From Erythrobacter sp. UBA3075 (GTDB lineage: Bacteria > Pseudomonadota > Alphaproteobacteria > Sphingomonadales > Sphingomonadaceae), in contig DFBR01000078.1 of NCBI GenBank assembly GCA_002367375.1, positions 13,183 to 33,816 on the forward strand: 20,634 nt of DNA, given 5' to 3'. The first letter of the stretch is position 1, and the number at the start of each line of letters is the position of its first letter. The position numbers and the translations under genes are program-made. Below are positions 14,377-20,634 of this stretch, one piece after another. The notes below the pieces were generated by a model that worked only from the letters and a program-made list of their open reading frames with translations, was not told where the DNA came from and did not search any database.

Positions 14377-15537
14377 ATGTTCGGTAATTTGAAGCGCATT
14401 CTTGTGGTGGGCATGGGCAGCATTGCGCTGGCTGGCTGCGCAGTCATTCCTGATGGCGGGATGGCGGACCGCGCCCCGCCTGTTGCAGATGCGCCCGTTG
14501 CCGGCCCTACTGCTGATGTTCTGCCAACCGATACGCAGCGCCACCGCGTTGCTTTGCTGGTGCCGCTTTCGGGCGCAAATGCCGAGGTCGGCCAGTCGAT
14601 CGCCAATGCGACCACAATGGCGCTGCTTGATACCGGCGCAGAAAACCTGCGCATCACGACCTATGACACGGCGGGCGGCGCGGGAGCTGCGGCAAGCCGC
14701 GCGATCAATGATGGCAATCGCCTGATCCTCGGCCCGCTGCGGCGTGACAATGTGGGCGATGTGCTGGCACAAGCGCGTGTTGCAGATGTTCCACTTCTGA
14801 CCTTCTCCAACGACACGACAATTGCTCGCAATGATGTCTTTGTGATGGGCCATATTCCTGAGCAATCAGTCGAGCGGACGGTTGAATTTGCGGTTTCACA
14901 GGGCGCGCGCAATTTCGCGGCCCTTGCTCCGCGTGGTGATTATGGGAACCGAGCGCTTGCGGCACTCGATCGCGCTGTGGCGCAGCATGGCGGCACTGTG
15001 GTTGCGTTGGAGCGCTATGACCGGGGCAATACATCAGTTCTCAGCGCGGCGGACCGGCTGGCGCAGGCAGGTGGATACGACACTGTCCTGATCGCCGATT
15101 CCCCTCGCCTTGCCATGATGGGCGCATCGCGGTTGAAAGAGGCTGGAGACGCCCTGCCCTCCATCATCGGCACCGAATTGTGGAGCCGTGAAAGCAGCCT
15201 CACACGTGACGATACGATGCGCGGTGCGTGGTTCTCTGCCGTGGCAGATGCGCGTTACCGTCAGTTTGCGGACAGCTATTCCTCGCGCTTTGGCAACCAG
15301 CCCTTCCGCATTGCAACACTGGGTTATGACGCGGTTCTGCTGACGCTCCGCCTGACCCGCGATTGGCAGCCCGGACGCGACCTCCCCGATGGCTTGCTGA
15401 CGACTGATGGCGGTTTCCTCGGCCTCGATGGTCCGATCCGTTTTGGCGACAACGGCCTTGGCGAACGTGCTTTCGAAGTGCGGCAGGTGGGCAATGGCAC
15501 CTTCACCGTAGTCGATCCCGCTCCCTCCGGCTTCTAG
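14377..15537 (+). CDS. LpoA-like penicillin-binding protein activator (lipoprotein)
   Basis: A 386-residue outer-membrane-type lipoprotein with a periplasmic-binding-protein fold, related to the C-terminal domain of LpoA, the activator of peptidoglycan synthase PBP1A. From ATG 14377 the signal ends in the lipobox LAGC (Cys21). A Pro/Ala-rich tether to about residue 50 follows, then the type 1 periplasmic-binding fold beginning HRVALLVPLSGANAEVGQS, with LILGPLRRDNV, VPLLTFSNDTT and GYDAVLLTLRL further on. The gene lies divergent from rsmI, as its relatives do in many proteobacteria. A GCGGAGA sequence stands about 9 nt before the ATG. The open frame extends far upstream to 13441, but that part is antisense to rsmI and is rejected. 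PBP activation is inferred from family and context. Confidence 0.88.
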   Translation: MFGNLKRILVVGMGSIALAGCAVIPDGGMADRAPPVADAPVAGPTADVLPTDTQRHRVALLVPLSGANAEVGQSIANATTMALLDTGAENLRITTYDTAGGAGAAASRAINDGNRLILGPLRRDNVGDVLAQARVADVPLLTFSNDTTIARNDVFVMGHIPEQSVERTVEFAVSQGARNFAALAPRGDYGNRALAALDRAVAQHGGTVVALERYDRGNTSVLSAADRLAQAGGYDTVLIADSPRLAMMGASRLKEAGDALPSIIGTELWSRESSLTRDDTMRGAWFSAVADARYRQFADSYSSRFGNQPFRIATLGYDAVLLTLRLTRDWQPGRDLPDGLLTTDGGFLGLDGPIRFGDNGLGERAFEVRQVGNGTFTVVDPAPSGF

Positions 15538-15560
15538 GTCGGATAACCGCGATAGCTTGC

Positions 15561-15590
15561 TTGTGATCGGGGATTCCTCCGGCCTATAGC
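15561..15590 (+). promoter_or_regulatory. Candidate promoter of parE, possibly leaderless
   Basis: TTGTGA (15561-15566), an 18-nt spacer and TATAGC (15585-15590) resemble a housekeeping promoter. The expected transcription start falls at or next to the parE ATG (15598), and no ribosome-binding sequence precedes that ATG, so the mRNA could be leaderless. Confidence 0.35.
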
Positions 15591-15597
15591 CAGTTGT

Positions 15598-17574
15598 ATG
15601 AGCGACGACCTGTTTGAAAAGCTTCCGTCCGGCGGCGGCGACTATGACTCCTCCTCCATCGAAGTGTTGGAAGGGCTTGAGCCTGTCCGCCGTCGCCCCG
15701 GCATGTATATCGGTGGCACCGATGATCGCGCGCTGCATCACCTCGCTGCCGAAGTGCTCGACAATGCGATGGACGAGGCGGTGGCGGGCCATGCTAACCG
15801 GATCGAGATGCAACTCGATGAAGGCAACCGGCTGACCATTACCGATAACGGCCGCGGCATTCCGGTAGATGAGCATCCCAAATTTCCGGGCAAGTCCACA
15901 CTCGAAGTAATCCTCACCACGCTGCATTCGGGCGGAAAGTTTTCGGGCAAGGCCTACGCCACCAGCGGCGGCCTGCACGGCGTCGGCGTCTCGGTGGTCA
16001 ATGCTCTGTCCAGCGATACGCGGGTGGAAGTTGCCCGCAACAAGGAAGTGTTCGCGCAGGAGTTTTCCAAGGGACTTGCGAAGGGCGCCATCACCAAAGT
16101 CGGCGATACGCCCAACCGGCGCGGCACCAGCGTCACCTTTGTACCCGACACGGAGATTTTCGGTGACCGCAAGTTCAAGCCTGCGCGGTTGTTCAAGCTC
16201 GCTCGCTCCAAGGCATATTTGTTCGCTGGCGTCGAAATCCGCTGGAAATGCGCGCCTTCACTAGCTTCAGAAGATGTGCCGGAAGAGGCTGTTTTCCAAT
16301 TCCCCGGCGGCCTTGCCGATCATCTTATGGAACAAGTCGGGACCCGCGAATGCGTCACGGCTGAATTCTTCACCGGCAAGCAGGATTTCCCCGAAGACCA
16401 CGGGCGAGTGGAATGGGCCGTTGCATGGCCGCTGTGGTCCGACGGATCGACCAGCTGGTATTGCAACACTGTGCCCACGCCCGATGGCGGCACGCATGAA
16501 GCGGGCCTTCGTGCTGCGCTGACAAAGGGCCTGCGCGCCTTTGGCGAGTTGACCGGCACCAAGAAGGCGAAGGACCTAACCGCTGATGATGTGATGACCG
16601 GCGCGGAGATCATGCTCAGCGTGTTCATCCGCGATCCGCAATTCCAGAGCCAGACGAAGGACCGCCTCACCAGCCCCGAGGCCGCGCGGCTCGTCGAAAA
16701 CGCCGTGCGCGATCATTTCGACCATTTCCTCGCCGACAATATGGAGCGCGGCAAGGCGCTGCTCGGCAGCGTGATGGAGCGCATGGACGAACGGCTGAAG
16801 CGCAAGCAGGAACGCGAGATCAAGCGCAAGACGGCCACCAATGCGAAGAAGCTGCGCCTGCCCGGTAAGCTGACCGATTGCAGCGGCGAAACCGATGCCG
16901 AAACTGAGATATTCATCGTCGAAGGCGATTCTGCAGGCGGTTCTGCCAAACAGGCGCGCAACCGCAAGACGCAGGCGATCCTGCCCATTCGCGGCAAGAT
17001 CCTGAACGTCGCCAGCGCCTCTGCCGACAAAATCCGCGCCAATAGCGAAATTGCTGATCTGGGCCTGGCGCTGGGCTGCGGTACGCGCAAGGATTGCGAT
17101 GCGGAAAACCTGCGCTACGACCGCGTGGTCATCATGACGGATGCCGATGTCGACGGAGCGCATATCGCAACGCTGCTGATGACGTTCTTCTTTCAGGAAA
17201 TGCCCGATCTTGTGCGCGGCGGGCATCTTTATCTGGCGCAGCCGCCGCTCTATCGCCTGACCGCAGGGAAAGAGAGCCTCTATGCTCGCGACGATGAACA
17301 TCGCGCCGAGATTGAAGCGGGTCCGTTCAAGGGCAAGAAGGTCGAAGTCAGCCGCTTCAAAGGCCTCGGCGAAATGAATCCGCAGCAATTGCGCGAAACG
17401 ACGATGGACCCAGCCACGCGCAATCTGATCCGCATCACTCTGCCCGAGCTGCACGAACAGCGTTTCGCGGTCAAGGAACTGGTAGACCAGCTGATGGGCC
17501 GCAACCCGGAACACCGCTTCAACTTCATCCAGAACCGCGCGGGCGAGATTGATCGCGAGATGATCGACGCGTGA
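15598..17574 (+). CDS. parE: DNA topoisomerase IV subunit B (ParE)
   Basis: ATPase subunit of the type II topoisomerase that decatenates daughter chromosomes with ParC. The 658-residue product has the GHKL ATPase domain (SSSIEVLEGLEPVRRRPGMYIGG, EVLDNAMDEA, TDNGRGIPVD, SGGLHGVGVSVVNALS), the transducer domain, and a TOPRIM domain with EGDSAGGSAKQARNRKTQAILP (catalytic Glu442) and MTDADVDGAHI (Asp515, Asp517, Asp519), then the C-terminal HRFNFIQNRA. At 658 residues, without the longer GyrB-type insert, it fits ParE rather than GyrB. ATG 15598 matches the family N-terminus. Confidence 0.96.
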   Translation: MSDDLFEKLPSGGGDYDSSSIEVLEGLEPVRRRPGMYIGGTDDRALHHLAAEVLDNAMDEAVAGHANRIEMQLDEGNRLTITDNGRGIPVDEHPKFPGKSTLEVILTTLHSGGKFSGKAYATSGGLHGVGVSVVNALSSDTRVEVARNKEVFAQEFSKGLAKGAITKVGDTPNRRGTSVTFVPDTEIFGDRKFKPARLFKLARSKAYLFAGVEIRWKCAPSLASEDVPEEAVFQFPGGLADHLMEQVGTRECVTAEFFTGKQDFPEDHGRVEWAVAWPLWSDGSTSWYCNTVPTPDGGTHEAGLRAALTKGLRAFGELTGTKKAKDLTADDVMTGAEIMLSVFIRDPQFQSQTKDRLTSPEAARLVENAVRDHFDHFLADNMERGKALLGSVMERMDERLKRKQEREIKRKTATNAKKLRLPGKLTDCSGETDAETEIFIVEGDSAGGSAKQARNRKTQAILPIRGKILNVASASADKIRANSEIADLGLALGCGTRKDCDAENLRYDRVVIMTDADVDGAHIATLLMTFFFQEMPDLVRGGHLYLAQPPLYRLTAGKESLYARDDEHRAEIEAGPFKGKKVEVSRFKGLGEMNPQQLRETTMDPATRNLIRITLPELHEQRFAVKELVDQLMGRNPEHRFNFIQNRAGEIDREMIDA

Positions 17575-17688
17575 TTGAACAGCCAGTGCAACCAGTCGGC
17601 CCTCGCAGTCGATAAGCTAACCCTGCGTCAAAGTTTTATTAACCGAGATTTCCTATACACTCGAAACTGCTCACGAGGGGGATGTCGC

Positions 17689-18765
17689 ATGGCTACGCGG
17701 CCAATTTCGGATGAATTTGACAATGAAGAGCGCCGGCCCACGGGTCTCGCGCAGCTCGCCGATCCGGGGCGTGCTTTGGTTTCACCATTGGTCGATGCGT
17801 TGCTCTTGTGGGGCGCTCCGATGGTGGTGCTTGCCTGCCTCACGCTGTGGCTTAAGGGTACAGAGCTGGCCTTTGGCGCCGCCTCCTCAGAGGTTGCCGT
17901 CTACGCCTTCTTTTTCGCCACCATAATTACTTATGGGCACCTCGTTGCGGTGGTGCCACGGGCTTACATGAATCCCGACGTGTTCAGCGCCAATCGCTTT
18001 CGACTGACAGTGGTGCCCGTCGTGCTGATCGCGGCACTTCTGATTTCACCCACGGTCTTCATTATTGCCGGGATCGTCGCCTTTTTCTGGGACGTGCATC
18101 ACAGCGCGATGCAGACATTCGGGATTGCGCGGATCTATGATTTCAAAGCGGGCAATGGGCCGCATTGGGTGCGGCGGACCGATCTTCTGCTCAATTGGCT
18201 GCTCTATGTCGGGCCGATCTTTGTCGGTGCGTCATTCGTCCTGCATGCTGGCGAGCTGGGACGTTTTTCTGAAACCCCGCTGTCCTTCCTCGCCACCGCG
18301 CCCGGCTACCTCGAATCAGGTCATGGTCCGCTTCGCTATTTTGCGTTCGCCGTGTGGGGCGTGGGGATTGCCTGGGCAGCCATCAATTACGGTCGGGCGA
18401 TGGCGCAGGGGTACAATCCGCCTGCGCACAAGATCGGCCTGATTGCTGGGACCGGTGCCGTAACATTCCTTGCCTGGGGTTATCTCCCACCGCTGATCGC
18501 CTTTGCCACGATCAACATTCATCACGCTTTGCAATATTACGTGATCGTGTGGATGCAGGAGGGCAAACGCATGACGGCGATGTCGCGCCTTGGCTCACGC
18601 GGAGCTTTTGCCCTGTTCGTGCTGTTCACTGCGGTAGTGGCCTTGGGGTATGACATGGCGACGAAGCTGGACTCGCGCTTTTGGCTGGTCCCCTTCCTCG
18701 CCTGTTCTTTGCTGCACTTCTGGTATGACGGGTTCGTCTGGTCTGTGCGCAAGAAGTCCGTGTGA
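17689..18765 (+). CDS. Multi-pass membrane protein with conserved-looking His pairs, unknown function
   Basis: A 358-residue integral membrane protein I cannot assign to a named family. A hydrophilic N-terminus of about 30 residues precedes roughly seven to nine hydrophobic segments. Histidines cluster in or beside membrane segments: His84 (TYGHLVAVVPRAY), His137-His138 (FFWDVHHSAMQTFGIARIYD), His278-His279 (INIHHALQYYVIVW) and His343 (LLHFWYDGFVWSVR). That pattern suggests bound metal, heme or quinone, as in membrane di-metal oxygenases, but no canonical desaturase or Brp/Blh motif set is complete. ATG 17689 is preceded by GAGGGGGA at about 8 nt; an in-frame start at 17575 would add a non-family-like hydrophilic leader and lacks such a sequence. 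The 114-nt gap after parE holds AT-rich sequence (TTTTATTAACC, CCTATACAC) that may be its promoter. Confidence 0.8.
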   Translation: MATRPISDEFDNEERRPTGLAQLADPGRALVSPLVDALLLWGAPMVVLACLTLWLKGTELAFGAASSEVAVYAFFFATIITYGHLVAVVPRAYMNPDVFSANRFRLTVVPVVLIAALLISPTVFIIAGIVAFFWDVHHSAMQTFGIARIYDFKAGNGPHWVRRTDLLLNWLLYVGPIFVGASFVLHAGELGRFSETPLSFLATAPGYLESGHGPLRYFAFAVWGVGIAWAAINYGRAMAQGYNPPAHKIGLIAGTGAVTFLAWGYLPPLIAFATINIHHALQYYVIVWMQEGKRMTAMSRLGSRGAFALFVLFTAVVALGYDMATKLDSRFWLVPFLACSLLHFWYDGFVWSVRKKSV

Positions 18766-19007
18766 TGGACTCGGCCACCTCTCGAAGCCGCCATTGACGT
18801 AAAGCCTTCTCTACCTGCATGTTCTTCCGGCACCAGACCGGAGATGTCCCGCATGTATCGCATTCTGCTCGCCCTGCCCGCCGTCATGCTCACGCCTGTT
18901 GCCGCGATTGCGCTTGCTCGCTGATGTGCGCCTCGTTCGCGGCGGACTGGCGTAGCGCTGGAAGCTAGCGTAGTATCGGGCACTTGGCAGGTTGGTGGGG
19001 GGACATC
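18766..19007. other. Intergenic region between membrane protein and kinase genes
   Basis: This 242-nt region is the longest gap in the window. It contains a possible 23-codon ORF (18853-18924) and a G-rich ribosome-binding sequence just before the kinase ATG. TAGTAT near 18971 is a possible -10 box without a convincing -35. I see no terminator, tRNA or long inverted repeat. Confidence 0.5.
18853..18924 (+). CDS. Possible small hydrophobic peptide (23 aa)
   Basis: ATG 18853 opens a 23-codon frame ending at TGA 18922-18924, encoding a basic-start hydrophobic peptide (MYRILLALPAVMLTPVAAIA...) like a single membrane helix or a signal peptide without a mature part. A GGAG lies 10 nt upstream of this ATG; an in-frame ATG at 18844 is alternative. 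It could be a small membrane protein, a leftover signal peptide of a lost gene, or chance. Evidence is only the ribosome-binding sequence and composition. Confidence 0.25.
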   Translation: MYRILLALPAVMLTPVAAIALAR

Positions 19008-20634
19008 ATGGTGGAAGGTGCAAATCGGAACGCGCGCAAGCGTCTGGAGCCGGGCACCGTCCTCAACAACAATTACCGCATCCTTGAACAGATTGGCGAG
19101 GGCGGCATGGGGTCCGTCTATCGCGCGGCCAATATCTTCATGGAGGAAGACCATGTTGCGGTGAAAGTGATCCGCGCTGAACAGGCCGATGACGATGTCT
19201 TCCGGCAGATGTTCGGCAAGGAAGTAAAGGCCATGCTGCGGCTGAACAATCCGCGCCTCGTTGCCTATCGCACCTTTGCCCATGACCCGGAGCTGGACCT
19301 CAGCTTCATCGTGACCGAATTTATCGACGGACCTGCTCTCAAATCTCTGATCGGCAAGCGGCAGTTTACGCCGCAGGAACTGCTGTCTCTGATGAGCGAG
19401 CTGGCGATTGGCCTGCGTGCGGCACACAAGGCGGGGATCGTTCATCGCGACATGGCGCCCGACAATGTCCTGTTGGAAGATGGCGACTTCAACCGGCCCA
19501 AAATCATCGATTTCGGGATCGTGAAAGACACTGCTGGGGATGGCACCACAATCATCGGGACAGGATTCGCAGGGAAATACAATTTCGTCGCGCCCGAACA
19601 ATTGGGTGAGCCTGATTATGCCATCGGCCCATGGACCGACATTTACAGCCTGGCGCTGGTCATCCTCGGTCTGGCAAATGGCAAAACCATCGACATGGGC
19701 AATACGCCGGGCGCAGCCATCCGCACGCGGCGCGATGTGCCCGACCTTACGCCAATCGCCGAACCCATGCGCCCGCTGCTTGCTGCGATGCTCGCCAATC
19801 ACCCCGATGATCGCATCCGGTCTGCGGAAGAGGTGCTTGATCGTGTCGGACCAATTTTCGCGGAACTGGACCTTTGGGAAGCGCAGGCGGAGGACCTTGA
19901 CCCGACCGTGATCGCGCCCAGTGCGGGCGGTGCTGCCGTGCCGCTGATGGGTGAAAACCTCAGTGCATCCGCGCCGGAGGATGAGGAGGTGACGCAAGTC
20001 GTCACCGAAACTTCTCAGCTTGAGGCGGGCGCTGCCGAGGATGTCGGCGTCCAGCAGCATGAGCCGTATGAAGAGCAGTATGGCGAATATGACGAAGAAC
20101 CATCGGGCGGGTCCGGCAAACTCGCATGGATTGCCCTGGGCCTGATCGCAGCGGCTGCGCTGGCCGCCTTCGGTGGGATGATGGCGGGCGAATTCGCGGG
20201 ATTGTCTCGCGGAGAGGTCAAGGCGATCAATGGCGAGGAAAGGCCGACGCCCAGTGCCTCTACAACCGACCCTGAACCCACTCCGACGGAAACTGAGCCT
20301 ACACCTGCCCCAACCCCGACCGGACCGCCGGAGGTCAACATCGCAACCTCACTTGCACCCGACAGCGGTGTTCGCCCGATCGGCATGAGCGAGTGGCTGC
20401 GCCAGGATGACCTTCCGCGCGAGTTGTTTCGCGGCGAGAGCGTGCGCGGAATAATCGCCGCCTATCTGACGGTCATGCCTGATGGCTCAGTGACACGCTG
20501 CACAATTGGCCGCAGCAGTGAGGTCGAGCCGGAGCGTTTCTTACGTCCCGCCGCCGTTGGTGTGTGCCGCGCGCTGCGCGAACGCGCCCGGTTTGAACCC
20601 TATACAGTAGAGCCAAGTCCCAGCCCCAGCCCCA
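19008..20634 (+). CDS. Ser/Thr protein kinase with TM segment and TonB-C-like domain, 3' end outside window
   Basis: A transmembrane Hanks-type kinase; 542 residues are visible and the frame runs off the window. ATG 19008 follows GGGGGGA at about 5 nt. The cytoplasmic kinase domain (about 23-285) has a Gly loop GEGGMGSVY (30-38), Lys53 in VAVKV, Glu72, the catalytic loop HRDMAPDN (146-153), DFG (168-170) and APE (195-197). In the catalytic loop the usual lysine after HRD-x is alanine. An acidic stretch (about 290-367) leads to one membrane helix (371-392), a Pro/Thr-rich linker (413-441), and an extracytoplasmic domain (about 455-532) with LTVMPDGSVTRCTIGRSS and ALRERARFEP, closely like the C-terminal domain of TonB-family proteins, including two Cys (498, 520). 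A Ser/Pro repeat closes the visible part. Substrates and signal are unknown. Confidence 0.92.
   Translation, partial: MVEGANRNARKRLEPGTVLNNNYRILEQIGEGGMGSVYRAANIFMEEDHVAVKVIRAEQADDDVFRQMFGKEVKAMLRLNNPRLVAYRTFAHDPELDLSFIVTEFIDGPALKSLIGKRQFTPQELLSLMSELAIGLRAAHKAGIVHRDMAPDNVLLEDGDFNRPKIIDFGIVKDTAGDGTTIIGTGFAGKYNFVAPEQLGEPDYAIGPWTDIYSLALVILGLANGKTIDMGNTPGAAIRTRRDVPDLTPIAEPMRPLLAAMLANHPDDRIRSAEEVLDRVGPIFAELDLWEAQAEDLDPTVIAPSAGGAAVPLMGENLSASAPEDEEVTQVVTETSQLEAGAAEDVGVQQHEPYEEQYGEYDEEPSGGSGKLAWIALGLIAAAALAAFGGMMAGEFAGLSRGEVKAINGEERPTPSASTTDPEPTPTETEPTPAPTPTGPPEVNIATSLAPDSGVRPIGMSEWLRQDDLPRELFRGESVRGIIAAYLTVMPDGSVTRCTIGRSSEVEPERFLRPAAVGVCRALRERARFEPYTVEPSPSPSP

Noticed and set aside
14338..14865. Upstream extension of the rsmI reading frame
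   Set aside because: It is antisense to the lipoprotein gene. GTG 14337 has a near-perfect ribosome-binding sequence and the family N-terminus.
17640..17662. CtrA-like site TTAA-N7-TTCC upstream of the membrane protein
   Set aside because: The second half of the TTAA-N7-TTAA consensus matches only 2 of 4 bases, so it could easily be chance.
18537..20060. 507-codon open frame on the minus strand
   Set aside because: It is antisense to the kinase gene, whose motifs are clear, and runs on across the intergenic gap into the membrane protein gene. Its translation is low-complexity and Arg/His-rich with no domain.
20250..20340. Pro/Thr-rich repeats as a CRISPR or DNA repeat
   Set aside because: They are in-frame low-complexity codons of the kinase linker with no spacer structure.

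Overview
The window looks like a chromosomal segment of an alphaproteobacterium, most probably a sphingomonad of the Erythrobacteraceae type. This rests on protein style and gene order: an RpoH-like promoter of the alphaproteobacterial form (CTTG-N17-CYTATNT) before dnaK, hrcA-grpE divergent from rph-rdgB, and a rsmI-yraN-gshB cluster divergent from an LpoA-like lipoprotein gene. The taxonomic call is inference from sequence reading, not from a database search.

Layout. Bases 1-1307 hold the N-terminal two thirds of dnaK on the minus strand. Bases 1482-5829 are a plus-strand accessory block: a periplasmic copper chaperone (PCu(A)C) lipoprotein; a small HExxH protein overlapping it by 4 nt; an apparent deletion scar joining the start of a GNAT acetyltransferase gene to a beheaded membrane-protein gene; a secreted protein made of three ~130-residue repeats, followed by a clear intrinsic terminator; and an indoleamine 2,3-dioxygenase. 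Bases 5867-7508 hold hrcA-grpE on the minus strand, so this block separates dnaK from its nucleotide exchange factor. Divergent from hrcA are rph-rdgB (7563-8902), then a minus-strand CAP-domain secreted protein, then hemW-xerC (9482-11529). Bases 11526-14337 are a tight minus-strand operon rsmI-yraN-gshB-dedA. The divergent plus strand carries an LpoA-like lipoprotein, parE, a histidine-rich multi-pass membrane protein of unknown function, a possible tiny membrane peptide, and a Ser/Thr kinase with a transmembrane segment and a TonB-C-like extracytoplasmic domain that runs off the window end.

How they work together. Protein quality control (DnaK, GrpE, HrcA), RNA and nucleotide housekeeping (RNase PH, RdgB, RsmI), heme and glutathione metabolism (HemW, GshB), chromosome segregation (XerC, ParE) and envelope functions (PCu(A)C, LpoA-like, DedA, CAP protein) form a largely standard core. 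The least ordinary material is the tandem-repeat secreted protein, the deletion scar, the His-rich membrane protein and the kinase/TonB-C fusion. I found no CRISPR array, rRNA, tRNA, insertion sequence or phage module. No intergenic stretch exceeds 300 bases; the longest is 18766-19007.
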